Positions 18,078 through 27,439 of a stretch of 64,000 nucleotides of DNA are shown here, in pieces. The stretch is from Clostridium sp. (GTDB lineage: Bacteria > Bacillota > Clostridia > Lachnospirales > Lachnospiraceae). Below the pieces are notes generated by a model. That model was given only the letters and a program-made list of their open reading frames with translations. It did no database searches and was not told where the DNA came from. The stretch spans positions 1-64,000 of the forward strand of contig JAGZZT010000014.1 of NCBI GenBank assembly GCA_018377235.1, given 5' to 3'. How positions within the stretch are numbered: the stretch's first letter is position 1; each line of letters begins with the position of its first letter. The position numbers and the translations under genes were made by a program.

Positions 18078-19389
18078 AATCTTCCTCCTCTTCATTGCGT
18101 TTTAAAATATACAGTCCCTGAACCACGTTAAACACAATAAAGGTGCTGAGAATGGAGCTTCCGCCGTAGCTGACAAACGGCAGCGTCACTCCTGTGGAGG
18201 GAATAAATTTCGTCACTCCGCCAATGGTCAGAAACACCTGGACAATATATGTGGTTCCCAGCCCAAAGGCAATCAGCTTGTAAAATACGGCCTGCATTTT
18301 AGCGGCAATCATCATAAACTGCATAAAACAGCCCAGGCAGATGAGAATCAGGCAGATAGCATAGATACCTCCCATTTCCTCTGAAATGGCTGAAAAGACA
18401 AAATCCTTCTCCACCACCGGAATTTTAGATGGCATTCCCTGATAGAGTCCCATTCCGAACCATCCTCCTGTTCCAATGGCAAACAGTGACTGACTGATCT
18501 GATATCCTTTTCCCGAAATATCGCTCCAGGGATCCAGCCATGCCTCCACCCTGGTTCTCACATGTGAAAACAGATTGTAGGCAATCACAGCCGCCGCCGC
18601 TCCACTGCCTGCCCCCAGTCCCAGGTAAAGCCAGTTTCCCGTTGCCACAAACAGCATCAAAAGATAGGTAACAAAGAAAATCAGTGCGCTTCCCAGATCC
18701 TTGGACAGTACCAGCACCAGCACATGTGCCGCAGCCACAGCAGTCGTAATGGCTATCGTCCTGAAATCGACAGAGCGGTAAAACATAGTAGCCACAAAAA
18801 ATACAAAGCTGATCTTTACAAATTCAGACGGCTGGAAAGAAAAGCTTCCAATATTAATAGAAAGCTGGGCTCCAAACGCCGTATTTCCCATGACACACAC
18901 CACCAGAAGCAAAATCAGGCCTATGCTTCCGTACACCCACGGAATCTTGGAAAGCTGCCACGCCCGGTCCATGATAAACGGAATAATTATAGTGACAGCA
19001 GCAGCCACCGCCACAATGACAAACTGCCTTACCGCCCGATCCATGGAAATCCTGGTCAGTATAATAAAACTGGTAGATAAAAGCATACAAGCGTTGTTCA
19101 GCAGAAGTCTGGAAAGATTCCTGTAAAACAGACGGTACAGCCCCATATACAGAAAGAAAAACAGAAGCTGGGCTCCGAAAAACATCAGCGTCCTCTCATC
19201 CTCTGTGCGCAGATAAATAATAATGTACGCCAGAGTGTGGATTAACACCATCACCACATTCTGGAGGCGGCACAGCCGCCGTTTCCCCCATTCATCCCTG
19301 ATTCCGAAAAACCGGAAATTGTAATAGGTGTAAATCGCAATTAAAAGTATCATCAGATACTTAGATACATTGGTAATCAGATTCGCCAT
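18061..19389 (-). CDS. FtsW/RodA/SpoVE family peptidoglycan glycosyltransferase (SEDS)
   Basis: A polytopic membrane protein (442 residues, about ten or more helices) that polymerises lipid II together with the class B PBP encoded immediately downstream. Signature segments are INIGSFSFQPSEFVKISFVF, LSKDLGSALIFFVTYLLM, and the C-terminal GGVTKFIPSTGVTLPFVSYGG, close to the classical SEDS motif. The acidic tail ends EEEEDYDEEE. The start lies 11 bases after the U32 gene stop with a GGAGTAGGTGAAACTTT site. It is longer at the N-terminus than typical RodA, with extra helices, as in the clostridial FtsW-like group with an adjacent PBP. Confidence 0.94.
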   Translation of the reverse strand: MANLITNVSKYLMILLIAIYTYYNFRFFGIRDEWGKRRLCRLQNVVMVLIHTLAYIIIYLRTEDERTLMFFGAQLLFFFLYMGLYRLFYRNLSRLLLNNACMLLSTSFIILTRISMDRAVRQFVIVAVAAAVTIIIPFIMDRAWQLSKIPWVYGSIGLILLLVVCVMGNTAFGAQLSINIGSFSFQPSEFVKISFVFFVATMFYRSVDFRTIAITTAVAAAHVLVLVLSKDLGSALIFFVTYLLMLFVATGNWLYLGLGAGSGAAAAVIAYNLFSHVRTRVEAWLDPWSDISGKGYQISQSLFAIGTGGWFGMGLYQGMPSKIPVVEKDFVFSAISEEMGGIYAICLILICLGCFMQFMMIAAKMQAVFYKLIAFGLGTTYIVQVFLTIGGVTKFIPSTGVTLPFVSYGGSSILSTFIVFNVVQGLYILKRNEEEEDYDEEE

Positions 19390-19399
19390 AAAGTTTCAC

Positions 19400-21724
19400 C
19401 TACTCCGCTCCACGCTTAAAATGACCTCTTGTAAACTCTCCTGACAACCCAGCAGGCTCTGTCCGCCTCTCTTCCAGATCAAATCCTTCTGAAAAAGCCT
19501 TTAACACCTCTCGGATTCGATCTGGCTGCTCTGTAGTAAAGGACAGGCGGAGGACAGACGGCCCCAGTCTCTCAATCAGGTTTCTGTCTGAGAGAAGAGA
19601 CAGCGGGCTGGAATTGTAAATCGTATTGTAGCAGAACCGGCAGTGGTTCTTCACTGGAAACTCCTTTCCCTTGCGATCTTTCATCCACAGAAGTTCCTGT
19701 CTTCCCGTACATCTCTCCAGCGTCTTTTTCAGACACTGAGCTGTCACCATCATGGGAATATTCCCGTACACCATCAGCTCTCCCCCTCGGATCCCCTTTT
19801 CCTCCAGCTCTCTGCTGTTCAGTTCAAGAGGCGCTGTAAATCTGACATTTTCTCCTGGAAGCATCTGTCCCATCCACTCTTCTGAAAGATGGTTAAAGCT
19901 GTATAAGCCGTGATCAAAGACTGTGATTTTCGGAGAGAACACGCTCTCCCGCCTCCATCTGGCGATCAGCTCTGCTTCCTCCCAGGAGCGGATGACAGCT
20001 CCGTCAAAGCCAGCCTCAGAAAGCTCCATCAGATGAGCGTCAAAGTACCGTTTTGCCTCTGTTCTGTAAATATGAGGCAGTAAAATCAGGCATTCCTTCC
20101 CCCTCTCATGACAGCTTAAAACTGTCTTTTTCCAGCTTTCAGCCGGGAAGCCGGAAACATCAATAGAAATAATGTCCGTCTCCTGGAAGGACAGGGCTGT
20201 CTCCAGCCCTCCCGGCTCCTCCAGCGACACATGGAACAAAAACTTTTTTTGCTCGTTCTTAGTCCTGCTTCCGCATCCTGGCTCTCTGAAATCTCCCGTT
20301 TTCTGAAGCTCTGTCTCCTCTCCTTCCGTTTTCCCTTCTCCAGACGGCTCCTGTCTTCTAAAACGGCCAAGGATCTGCTGCTCCAGCTCTGCAAAGGCTC
20401 TTCTTCTCAGTTCATTCAGTTCCTGAACCGGGATAAAACAGTTCCCCTCTGTCTCCACCTGAAGGGACTTAAAATAAAACGGCGTATTCCCTGTCTTATT
20501 CAGCTGTTTTTCTATGCGATCCGTCCCCATAGGCTGATTCTTCGCAGTCTGAACGCAGCTTCCCAGAACTTCTGCCGCTGCAGTTTCTCCAAAACTGTCT
20601 GTCTGAACCCTGAGCCTTAACGGCTCTCCCTCTGCGGCTCTGGCCCAGCCTGAAACCGGTTCCTGAAGAGAGGCATTGACGTAAGTCTCGTCCAGGTAAT
20701 CGTAGAGCGGACGGTTTTCCTCCCGAAATGCCGGTTTTTCCCTGAGAACCACCATATCCCTGCCGTTGTGCTCCCTGTAATAGCCCTCTGTCTGTCCGCC
20801 CCGGTCGAACAAGTCAAGCAGAATTTTCCTGTCCTTTGGATCCACCTGATATCCTTTCCGCCCGTATTTCATATACTGATCCACATATTTTCTGTAAATG
20901 GACACTACGCCGGCCGTATAGCGGGGGCTTTTCATCCTTCCCTCGATTTTCAGCGAAAATACTCCCGCTTCCAGAATATCCGGCAGAATGTCAAGACTGC
21001 ACAGATCTTTAAGACTCAGCACATATTTTTCATTTTTTCCGTTCAGAATCTCATCCCCTCTTCTGACAGAAAACGGCAGACGGCAAGTCTGAGCGCACCG
21101 GCCTCTGTTTCCGCTTCTGCCTCCGATAAGGCTGCTGAAAAGGCACTGGCCGGAATAACAGTAGCAGAGAGCTCCGTGAACAAAACTCTCTATCTCAGCT
21201 CCTGTCTCTCTATAGATTTCCTCTATCTCCTCCAGAGAAAGTTCTCTGGCCGTCACAATCCTGGACGCCCCCATTCTTCCAATGAGAGCCGCTCCTGGCG
21301 CTCCCGTCACCGTCATCTGGGTGCTGGCATGGATATCCAGCTTCGGAAAATGCTTCTTGATAAAGGAAAACACACCCATATCCTGAACAATCACCGCGTC
21401 CAGCCCCTGCTCGTAGTAGGGCAGCAAATAGCTGTAAAGCTCCTTCATCTCCCGTTCTTTTACAAGGGTGTTAACTGTCATGTAAATTCTGCAGCCGTGA
21501 AGATGGGCATAGTCAATGGCTTCCCTCATCCTGTCTTCATCCAGATTATCCGCGTAAGCTCTGGCGCCAAACTTATTTCCTCCGATATAAACTGCGTCCG
21601 CTCCAGCCGCCACAGCAGCCTTCATGCTTTCAAAGGAGCCAGCTGGAGCCAGAATCTCTGCGCCTTTTTTTACTGCTGTTTTCCACCGCTGTTCTTGTTC
21701 CTGTTTTCTATTCTGGCTGTTCAT
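19400..21724 (-). CDS. U32 family peptidase / tRNA-hydroxylation-type protein with C-terminal extension
   Basis: A large U32 protein of 774 residues. The N-terminal domain starts EILAPAGSFESMKAAVAAGADAVYIGG, and the family signature ESFVHGALCYCYSGQCLFSS is present, with further cysteines in NRGRCAQTCRLPF that may hold an iron-sulfur cluster. The C-terminal half contains a second partial barrel and the segment HCRFCYNTIYNSSPLSLL, with more cysteines. Members are annotated as collagenase-like peptidases; relatives such as TrhP/RlhA act in RNA hydroxylation, so the peptidase label is uncertain. The start at 21724 (MNSQNRK) follows AGAGGAATAAAA. It is behind zapA, as in many Clostridia, and just before the SEDS/PBP pair. 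Confidence 0.9.
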   Translation of the reverse strand: MNSQNRKQEQEQRWKTAVKKGAEILAPAGSFESMKAAVAAGADAVYIGGNKFGARAYADNLDEDRMREAIDYAHLHGCRIYMTVNTLVKEREMKELYSYLLPYYEQGLDAVIVQDMGVFSFIKKHFPKLDIHASTQMTVTGAPGAALIGRMGASRIVTARELSLEEIEEIYRETGAEIESFVHGALCYCYSGQCLFSSLIGGRSGNRGRCAQTCRLPFSVRRGDEILNGKNEKYVLSLKDLCSLDILPDILEAGVFSLKIEGRMKSPRYTAGVVSIYRKYVDQYMKYGRKGYQVDPKDRKILLDLFDRGGQTEGYYREHNGRDMVVLREKPAFREENRPLYDYLDETYVNASLQEPVSGWARAAEGEPLRLRVQTDSFGETAAAEVLGSCVQTAKNQPMGTDRIEKQLNKTGNTPFYFKSLQVETEGNCFIPVQELNELRRRAFAELEQQILGRFRRQEPSGEGKTEGEETELQKTGDFREPGCGSRTKNEQKKFLFHVSLEEPGGLETALSFQETDIISIDVSGFPAESWKKTVLSCHERGKECLILLPHIYRTEAKRYFDAHLMELSEAGFDGAVIRSWEEAELIARWRRESVFSPKITVFDHGLYSFNHLSEEWMGQMLPGENVRFTAPLELNSRELEEKGIRGGELMVYGNIPMMVTAQCLKKTLERCTGRQELLWMKDRKGKEFPVKNHCRFCYNTIYNSSPLSLLSDRNLIERLGPSVLRLSFTTEQPDRIREVLKAFSEGFDLEERRTEPAGLSGEFTRGHFKRGAE

Positions 21725-21749
21725 TTTTATTCCTCTCATCTTACTTTTA

Positions 21750-21782
21750 AAAGGCTGATGCGCGCCATGCACATCAGCCTTT
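21750..21782 (-). terminator. Terminator or attenuator hairpin between zapA and U32 genes
   Basis: AAAGGCTGATG pairs with CATCAGCCTTT around an 11-base loop and is followed by TTAAAAG on the minus strand. The T-tract is short, so some read-through into the U32 gene is likely. Confidence 0.7.
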
Positions 21783-21795
21783 CGCCGCTGTTTCA

Positions 21796-22257
21796 CTATC
21801 CTTCTAAGGAGACCTGAGCCTCTGTCCGGGCCAGGTCTTCTGCTTTCTCTTCCATCTCAGATTCCGTCAGTATCTTTTCTCTGTCTGGAACCCGCAGCAG
21901 CAGTTCCTGAAGCTGTCTTTTCAAATCTTCTGATTCCCGATGGAGGGTTTCCAGCTTCATCTGCGTGCTTACCAGCTCATGCTTCAAACTGTAGGTCTCC
22001 TTCTCCAAATTCTGGTTTTCATGTTCCAGACGGGCAGCATACTGCCTCTCCTTAAAATAATCGTCCGCCAAATTTAAGAAGGTCATCACAGACTTATAAT
22101 CATCGCTCTGGCGCTGGAATCCTGGCTGGCGCTGAAGTCCCGACATCTTTTCATTAATATAACTGGCAACCTGCTGAAGATAGCTTTCTTCCTCAGCTCC
22201 GCCTAATGTGTAAATTTTTCCGTTAATCAAAACATCTGTATAGTTTTTGGAATCCAT
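21796..22257 (-). CDS. zapA: Cell division protein ZapA
   Basis: A 153-residue FtsZ-ring-associated protein. The N-terminal ZapA domain (DVLINGKIYTLGGAEEESYLQQVASYINEKM) is followed by a long coiled coil rich in Glu, Leu, Lys and Gln (about residues 60-135), which bundles FtsZ filaments. The start at 22257 (MDSKNYTD) has GGAGAAAAAT directly before it; the frame is open upstream to 22293. It lies between ruvB and the U32 gene, an order common in Clostridia. Confidence 0.92.
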   Translation of the reverse strand: MDSKNYTDVLINGKIYTLGGAEEESYLQQVASYINEKMSGLQRQPGFQRQSDDYKSVMTFLNLADDYFKERQYAARLEHENQNLEKETYSLKHELVSTQMKLETLHRESEDLKRQLQELLLRVPDREKILTESEMEEKAEDLARTEAQVSLEG

Positions 22258-22371
22258 ATTTTTCTCCATTTTCGTTTTCTTATTGCTTTTCATTTTCAGA
22301 CATAGAATGTCACTTTCATTATACCTGAATTTTCTATAAAAACAATGATTTTCTTTGGATTCCTCTTTTTT

Positions 22372-23385
22372 CTAAGGCGTATTGCCAGACGGATTCATGG
22401 AAATCCCAAGATGACGGTAAGCCGCTTCCGCAGCTACTCTTCCTCTGGGCGTCCTATTAATCAATCCGTTCATCAGAAGATACGGCTCATAGACGTCCTC
22501 CAGAGTCCCCGCATCCTCTCCCAGACAGGCCGCCAGCGTTTCCAGTCCTACTGGACCGCCGGAAAACTTCTGAATCAAAGCGTTTAAAATCGCTCTGTCA
22601 TTATTATCCAGGCCCAGCTTATCCACATCCAGAATATCCAGAGCAAAATCTGCTACTGCCTTGGTAATGACTCCATCATATTTCACCTGGGCAAAATCAC
22701 GCACTCGTTTTAAGAGGCGGTTAGCAAGCCTCGGCGTTCCTCTGGAACGTCTGGCAATCTCAAAGGCTCCCTCCTCCTCGATATCCACCTGCATCACTCC
22801 GGCAGACCGCATGACGATTGTTTTCAGTTCCTGGGGAGTGTAAAAATCCATTTTCTGAATAATACCGAACCGGTCTCTGAGGGGCGCCGTCAAAAGTCCT
22901 GCTCTCGTCGTGGCGCCTACCAGAGTAAACTTAGGAAGTTCCAGACGGATAGAACGGGCGCTGGAGTCCTTGCCCAGCATAATATCAATGGCGTAGTCCT
23001 CCATCGCCGGATAGAGAACCTCTTCCACCTGGCGGTTCAGCCGGTGGATCTCGTCCACAAAAAGTACGTCCCCCTCAGACAGACCGTTTAAAATAGCGGC
23101 AATCTCCCCTGGCTTTTCAATAGCCGGGCCGGAGGTCACCTTCATGTGGACGCCCATCTCATTGGCGATAATGCCGCAGAGAGTTGTCTTTCCCAGTCCA
23201 GGCGGGCCGTAAAACAGAACGTGATCCAGAGGCTCGTTCCTGGATTTAGCGGCGTCAATAAAGATCTTCAATGTACCCTTGATTCTCTCCTGGCCGATGT
23301 ACTCTTCCAGAAGCTGCGGTCTTAGGCTTGTCTCTATTTTCTTGTCCTCTTCCGTCACATCGGTTGTTATAATCCTTCTGCTCAT
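22372..23385 (-). CDS. ruvB: Holliday junction branch-migration ATPase RuvB
   Basis: The AAA+ motor of the RuvAB complex, which drives branch migration of Holliday junctions during recombination and repair. It has 337 residues, with the N-terminal RPQLLEEYIGQERIK, Walker A GPPGLGKT at 60-67, Walker B VLFVDEIHRL, sensor 1 GATTRAGLLTAPLRDRFG and the C-terminal winged-helix domain with GGPVGLETLAACLGED. The start at 23385 (MSRRIITTD) follows GAAGGAAGCAGAT; the frame is open to 23415. It follows ruvA by 69 bases on the same strand. Confidence 0.97.
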   Translation of the reverse strand: MSRRIITTDVTEEDKKIETSLRPQLLEEYIGQERIKGTLKIFIDAAKSRNEPLDHVLFYGPPGLGKTTLCGIIANEMGVHMKVTSGPAIEKPGEIAAILNGLSEGDVLFVDEIHRLNRQVEEVLYPAMEDYAIDIMLGKDSSARSIRLELPKFTLVGATTRAGLLTAPLRDRFGIIQKMDFYTPQELKTIVMRSAGVMQVDIEEEGAFEIARRSRGTPRLANRLLKRVRDFAQVKYDGVITKAVADFALDILDVDKLGLDNNDRAILNALIQKFSGGPVGLETLAACLGEDAGTLEDVYEPYLLMNGLINRTPRGRVAAEAAYRHLGISMNPSGNTP

Positions 23386-23454
23386 ATCTGCTTCCTTCGT
23401 CTCAATTAATTTCACTTCAGCCTTGCGGTGCGCAAATCTCGAATACTTCTCTTA

Positions 23455-24087
23455 TCACATAAATGCCAGAAATTTGAGGGAAGCCTTCAGCACAGCCTCC
23501 GCATCCATATCCTCGTTCACTTCCACCTGCTTTACAGCTCTGGACGCTTCCAGATTGGAATAGCCCAAAGCTACCAGGGCATCCACAGCCTCTCTGGCCG
23601 CCTCGGCGCTGAAGGCGGAAGCTTCCGAGGGAACACGTCCGGCAGCAATATCTGACGAACCAGAGACAGAAGCCAGCATCTCCTCTGCATTCACCTTGTC
23701 CTTCAAATCCAGAATAATACGCTGGGCTGTCTTCGCCCCAATACCCGGTGCCCTGGAAATTGCCTTGGCATCTCCAGTCAGTATGGCAAGGCGCAGGTCA
23801 TCTGGCCTCAGCGTTCCTAAAAGTCCCAGGGCCGCTTTAGGTCCAATGCCGTTTACTCCAATCAGCTGCCTGAACATCTCCCGATCCTGACGGTTTAAAA
23901 ATCCGTACAGGCTCATAGCGTCCTCTCGAACCTGAAAATAGGTGTAAACCACAACCTCGTCCCCCAATGCCCCTAAGAGCTCCAGAGAGGAAGCAGGCAT
24001 AAAAATTCTGTATCCAATGGAACCGGCCTCCACTACTGCCGCTCCGTCCATCTTCTCTGCCAAAGTTCCTTTAATATATGAAATCAC
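23455..24087 (-). CDS. ruvA: Holliday junction-binding protein RuvA
   Basis: The tetrameric junction-binding subunit that recruits RuvB. It has 210 residues: an N-terminal OB fold (ISYIKGTLAEK to YGFLNRQDREMFRQLIGVNGIGPK), helix-hairpin-helix motifs (GVNGIGPKAALGLL and APGIGAKTAQRIILDLKDK) and a C-terminal RuvB-contact domain (ALVALGYSNLEASRAVKQV). The start is GTG at 24087, nine bases after AAAGGAG; an upstream in-frame start at 24138 would add a tail foreign to the family. It is divergent from the yprB-like gene, and both promoters share the region 24088-24246. Confidence 0.96.
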   Translation of the reverse strand: MISYIKGTLAEKMDGAAVVEAGSIGYRIFMPASSLELLGALGDEVVVYTYFQVREDAMSLYGFLNRQDREMFRQLIGVNGIGPKAALGLLGTLRPDDLRLAILTGDAKAISRAPGIGAKTAQRIILDLKDKVNAEEMLASVSGSSDIAAGRVPSEASAFSAEAAREAVDALVALGYSNLEASRAVKQVEVNEDMDAEAVLKASLKFLAFM

Positions 24088-24186
24088 TTTCTTCTCTCCT
24101 TTTATCCTCAACTTATCATACCATACAGTCTGTGCCAATGCAAGAAGTTTAATCGAACAAATATTCTCCTTTTCTCAAACTTTATC

Positions 24187-24216
24187 TTGTAAGCCTGTCC
24201 TCTTTTGTCATATAAT
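24187..24216 (+). promoter_or_regulatory. Promoter of the YprB-like exonuclease gene
   Basis: TTGTAA (24187-24192) and TATAAT (24211-24216) with an 18-base spacer, about 30 bases before the GTG start. Confidence 0.75.
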
Positions 24217-24246
24217 AGTAGAAACTTTACCAGGAGGAACTCTATT

Positions 24247-25392
24247 GTGATTACCATAGAAAAATGTCTGGATCTGCCAAAGTCCTATCCCCTCTCCCGC
24301 ATCGGAGAACCGGAACAGCTTCTGTTTTTTGATATTGAAACTACTGGTCTGTCCGCAGAGCGCTCAAAGCTCTATCTCATCGGCTGTGTCTCTTACAGGA
24401 AAGGGGCATGGCGCCTGATTCAGTGGTTTGCCGACACAGCAGACAGCGAACGCCAGCTGCTTCTGGCCTTTTTTGAATATTTGAAAGATTTTTCCTGTCT
24501 GGTTCATTTTAACGGAGACAGTTTCGATATTCCCTACCTGCAGAAACGGTGCGCCGCCCTGGGTCTCGACTGCAGTTTTTCCAATATGCCCAGCTTTGAT
24601 ATTTACAAAAAAATAAAGCCCTTTAAAAAACTTCTGGGCCTTGAAAATCTAAAGCAGAAAAGTATAGAGCGTTTCCTGGGAATCAACCGGGAAGACTGCT
24701 TTTCCGGCGGGCAGCTCATTGAAGTGTACGAAAATTATCTGAACTCCGGAAACCAGGATCTATACAGACTCCTGATGCTCCACAACGAGGAAGATCTGAA
24801 GGGAATGCCAGCCATTCTGCCCATTCTCTCCTACCCGGATTTTTTCCGGCTGCCTGTCACGCCTGCCGGCTGGAAAGAAATTCCCGTTACCGACGCTTTC
24901 GGAAATGAGGAACTGCTTCTCTGTCTGTTTTATGAAAGCCCGGTAAGCCTTCCCTCTCCTGTAGCGGCTGAGGCCTCCCCTTTTGTTCTGGAGGCAGATA
25001 AACATCGTCTGTGCTTGAAAATCTCTCTTTTTTACGGAGAAATGAAACGGTTTTATCCCAATTACAAAGACTATTACTACCTGATCTATGAAGACACTGC
25101 AGTCCACAAAAGTATTGGAGAGTATGTGGAGCGCTCTGCCAGAAAGAAGGCCACAGCTAAAACCTGCTACACCAAAACAAAGGGCCTGTTTCTGCCTCAG
25201 CCCTCCCCAGTCCTTCCAGAATATGTCAAAAGAGACTACTCCGACCGCCTCACCTATGTGCTCTGCAGCCGGGATCTTCTGGACAGTCTGTGCCCCTCTG
25301 TGTCTTCCGGATCGGATGAAAAGCCAGGCGCTCTCCTGCCCCTTCAGTATCTCAGTTCTGTCCTGAGCCTGTTCGGCCTCAACTCAGTCTGA
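24247..25392 (+). CDS. YprB-like ribonuclease H-fold 3'-5' exonuclease domain protein
   Basis: A 381-residue protein whose N-terminal two thirds form a DEDD-type exonuclease fold: LLFFDIETTGLS (first two acidic residues), LVHFNGDSFDIPYLQKRC (third), and LGLENLKQKSIERFLG with HNEEDLKGM (fourth acidic residue). The family, typified by B. subtilis YprB, is presumed to act on nucleic acid but the substrate is not known. The C-terminal 130 residues are not conserved in a way I recognise. The start is GTG at 24247, nine bases after AGGAGG. It is convergent with the DUF5662 gene, with only 12 bases between the stops. Confidence 0.87.
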   Translation: MITIEKCLDLPKSYPLSRIGEPEQLLFFDIETTGLSAERSKLYLIGCVSYRKGAWRLIQWFADTADSERQLLLAFFEYLKDFSCLVHFNGDSFDIPYLQKRCAALGLDCSFSNMPSFDIYKKIKPFKKLLGLENLKQKSIERFLGINREDCFSGGQLIEVYENYLNSGNQDLYRLLMLHNEEDLKGMPAILPILSYPDFFRLPVTPAGWKEIPVTDAFGNEELLLCLFYESPVSLPSPVAAEASPFVLEADKHRLCLKISLFYGEMKRFYPNYKDYYYLIYEDTAVHKSIGEYVERSARKKATAKTCYTKTKGLFLPQPSPVLPEYVKRDYSDRLTYVLCSRDLLDSLCPSVSSGSDEKPGALLPLQYLSSVLSLFGLNSV

Positions 25393-25404
25393 AAATCCTT
25401 CTTT

Positions 25405-25950
25405 TTAGTAGACTCCCTGTCTCAGCAGGCGGCGGATATAAGCGAAGGTCTTTCTCTCCCCATGCTTTTTCAGCATCAGGAGCAGCCGTTCTAAAAGAGC
25501 CCGGGTCTCCGGGTGCATAACCAGATAGTCCTTTCCCCTGGCATAATACTCCCAGGGAGAGGCGTCTGTATAATCCTTTCCTTTATATACCTTGGAAGCT
25601 GCAATCCGATCCATCACCATTTCAATCACGTATTTAAGGGGCATTTTGTTTCCTATAAGCCCTCTGGCCTTATCCGGCGCAAAGTCAATCCAGTATTCAA
25701 AATGGTGCTTATTTCTTCCCTTGTGGTGAAGCCAGGCAGCAGAATAGCCAAGAACCTCCTTCTCCGCTGCATTTGGACTTCTCGTTCCCTGATAGTACAG
25801 AACTCCTGTCCGAAATTCTTCCCAGGAATACTTTGATAGATCATGGAGCAGTCCCTGTCTGTAAAGCCCTACCCGAAAGCAATTTTTCATCACCATGATT
25901 TTATGCTTTGTAATGGTCCGAAAATGGCCGACTGCATTGTGCAGGCTCAT
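25405..25950 (-). CDS. DUF5662 family protein
   Basis: A 181-residue cytoplasmic protein that matches the DUF5662 pattern: HFRTITKHKIMVMKNC, GLLHDLSKYSWEEFRTG, YYQGTRSPNAAEKEVLGYS and AWLHHKGRNKHHFEYWID. The HDLSK and HHKGRNKHH histidine/aspartate groups look like an HD-hydrolase-style metal site, which is inference; no activity is known to me. The start at 25950 (MSLHN) lies nine bases after AGGAGG. It is a single gene. Confidence 0.85.
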   Translation of the reverse strand: MSLHNAVGHFRTITKHKIMVMKNCFRVGLYRQGLLHDLSKYSWEEFRTGVLYYQGTRSPNAAEKEVLGYSAAWLHHKGRNKHHFEYWIDFAPDKARGLIGNKMPLKYVIEMVMDRIAASKVYKGKDYTDASPWEYYARGKDYLVMHPETRALLERLLLMLKKHGERKTFAYIRRLLRQGVY

Positions 25951-26120
25951 TCCCCTCATCCTCCTTTTTCATCCTTAACCTTTAGCTGGAAGGCGTCCTT
26001 TTACCGAACTCTTCCAGACCAAAAAACTACAGATAATTCTAGCACATTTGCCTTCCCGGCGCAAATGCCAATTCCTGCTGAGATTTGTTTTGATTTTTTT
26101 TGGCCAGATTCCGAAATGAT

Positions 26121-26149
26121 TTGACACCCTTTTCAAACTATGATATTCT
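26121..26149 (+). promoter_or_regulatory. Promoter of the cold-shock protein gene
   Basis: TTGACA (26121-26126) and TATTCT (26144-26149), 17 bases apart, giving a leader of about 50 bases before the ATG. Confidence 0.85.
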
Positions 26150-26206
26150 TGAAGCAGGCTTTTAATAGTCAAGCCTTAACATTTTTCATTTTCTTGGAGG
26201 TTTATT

Positions 26207-26407
26207 ATGCACAAAGGTACAGTAAAGTGGTTCAATAACCAGAAGGGCTACGGATTTATCTGTGACGAGGAAGGCAACGATGTATTCGTTCACTATTCCG
26301 GTCTGAACATGGACGGTTTCAAATCCCTTGACGAGGGCGCTCAGGTAGAGTTCGAGGTAGTCAATGGAGCCAAGGGACCACAGGCTACTAATGTAACTAA
26401 GCTCTAA
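26207..26407 (+). CDS. Cold-shock domain protein
   Basis: A 66-residue single-domain CspA/CspB-type RNA and ssDNA chaperone. The RNP1 motif KGYGFI is at residues 13-18 and RNP2 VFVHY at 26-30, with the usual N-terminal GTVKWFNNQ and the C-terminal KGPQATNVTKL. The ribosome site is CTTGGAGGTTTATT. It is monocistronic between a consensus promoter and a strong terminator. The leader is short and does not show an obvious cold-shock thermosensor. Confidence 0.97.
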   Translation: MHKGTVKWFNNQKGYGFICDEEGNDVFVHYSGLNMDGFKSLDEGAQVEFEVVNGAKGPQATNVTKL

Positions 26408-26500
26408 TCATTATACCTCTTTCCAGTGTACCTGTTTCCAATCTATATATTTACACCTATATTTTGTGAATAAGCTATATTTGAATTAAGTAGATGATTT

Positions 26501-26536
26501 AAAAAAGGACTGTCAGTTTTCGCTGACAGTCCTTTT
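26501..26536. terminator. Bidirectional terminator between csp and hslO
   Basis: AAAAAAGGACTGTCAG pairs with CTGACAGTCCTTTTTT around a short loop, giving T-runs on both strands for the convergent csp and hslO genes. Confidence 0.95.
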
Positions 26537-26553
26537 TTAATATATACTTTATC

Positions 26554-27435
26554 TTACCGTACCGCTTTATTCAGCAGCTCCTTCAGTTCCTCCACAGAAA
26601 AGGCATAGTTCCGGTTGCAGAAGTGACAGTTGACCTCGATCTCCTTTCCCTCGTCGATCATGTCCTGAATCTCCTTCTTGCCGATGCTGATGAGGGCCTT
26701 CTCTACCCGCTGTTTATCGCAGTTGCAGTAAAACTTCACCGGCATCTGGCCGAGAATCTCCAGCCCAAATTCCCCTAAGATATGTTCCAGAATCTGTTCC
26801 GGCGTTTTTCCCTCATCTAACAGAGCTGTAATAGGCTTCATTTCCTTCAGCTTTGCCTCCAGCTTGTCAATAATTTCATCAGAAGCTCCCGGAAGCAGCT
26901 GAATAATAAATCCGCCTGCCTGCCGCACAGTATTGTCCTTATTCATGAGAACGCCCAGTGCAACAGAGGACGGCGTCTGCTCGGAGGTCGCATAATAGTA
27001 AGTTAAATCCTCTGCTATTTCTCCGCTGATAAGGATAGTCTGGCCCACATAAGGCTCTTTTAATCCTATATCGCGAATGACGTTTAACACGCCGACTCCC
27101 AGTGCGCCGCCTACGTCCAGCTTTCCCTGAGCGTTTGGAGGCAGCATTACCTCTGGATGGAAGGCATAGCCCTTCACGTTGCCGCAGGCGTCCGCTGTCA
27201 CTGTCAGGCCTCCGATAGGGCCGTCTCCCTCAGCCCGCAGAGTCAGGAGATCTTTCTCCCCTTTCATCATGCTACCCATCATAGCGCCGGCTGTTAAAAG
27301 TCTTCCCAATGCCGCTGTAGCTACTGGACTTGTATTGTGATTTTTTCTGGCTGTTTCAACTGTATCTCTGGAGGTAGCTGCAAAGGCGCGGATCTGGCCT
27401 TCTGCCGCCGTAGCTCTTACCATATAATCTGTCAT
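26554..27435 (-). CDS. hslO: Redox-regulated chaperone Hsp33
   Basis: A 293-residue holdase activated by oxidative stress. The C-terminal zinc/redox switch has the expected CxC (C237 and C239 in FYCNCDKQRV) and CxxC (C270 and C273 in NCHFCNRNY). The N-terminal domain includes AALGRLLTAGAMMGSMMK and LTVTADACGNVKGY. The start follows a GAAAGGAACAATAGAATA site. It is four bases behind the methyltransferase gene, so the two are co-transcribed. Confidence 0.97.
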   Translation of the reverse strand: MTDYMVRATAAEGQIRAFAATSRDTVETARKNHNTSPVATAALGRLLTAGAMMGSMMKGEKDLLTLRAEGDGPIGGLTVTADACGNVKGYAFHPEVMLPPNAQGKLDVGGALGVGVLNVIRDIGLKEPYVGQTILISGEIAEDLTYYYATSEQTPSSVALGVLMNKDNTVRQAGGFIIQLLPGASDEIIDKLEAKLKEMKPITALLDEGKTPEQILEHILGEFGLEILGQMPVKFYCNCDKQRVEKALISIGKKEIQDMIDEGKEIEVNCHFCNRNYAFSVEELKELLNKAVR

Positions 27436-27439
27436 TATT

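Noticed and set aside
20768..21817. A 349-codon plus-strand frame opposite the U32 gene
   Set aside because: Shadow of the U32 coding frame; low-complexity Ser/His/Leu composition and no start signal.
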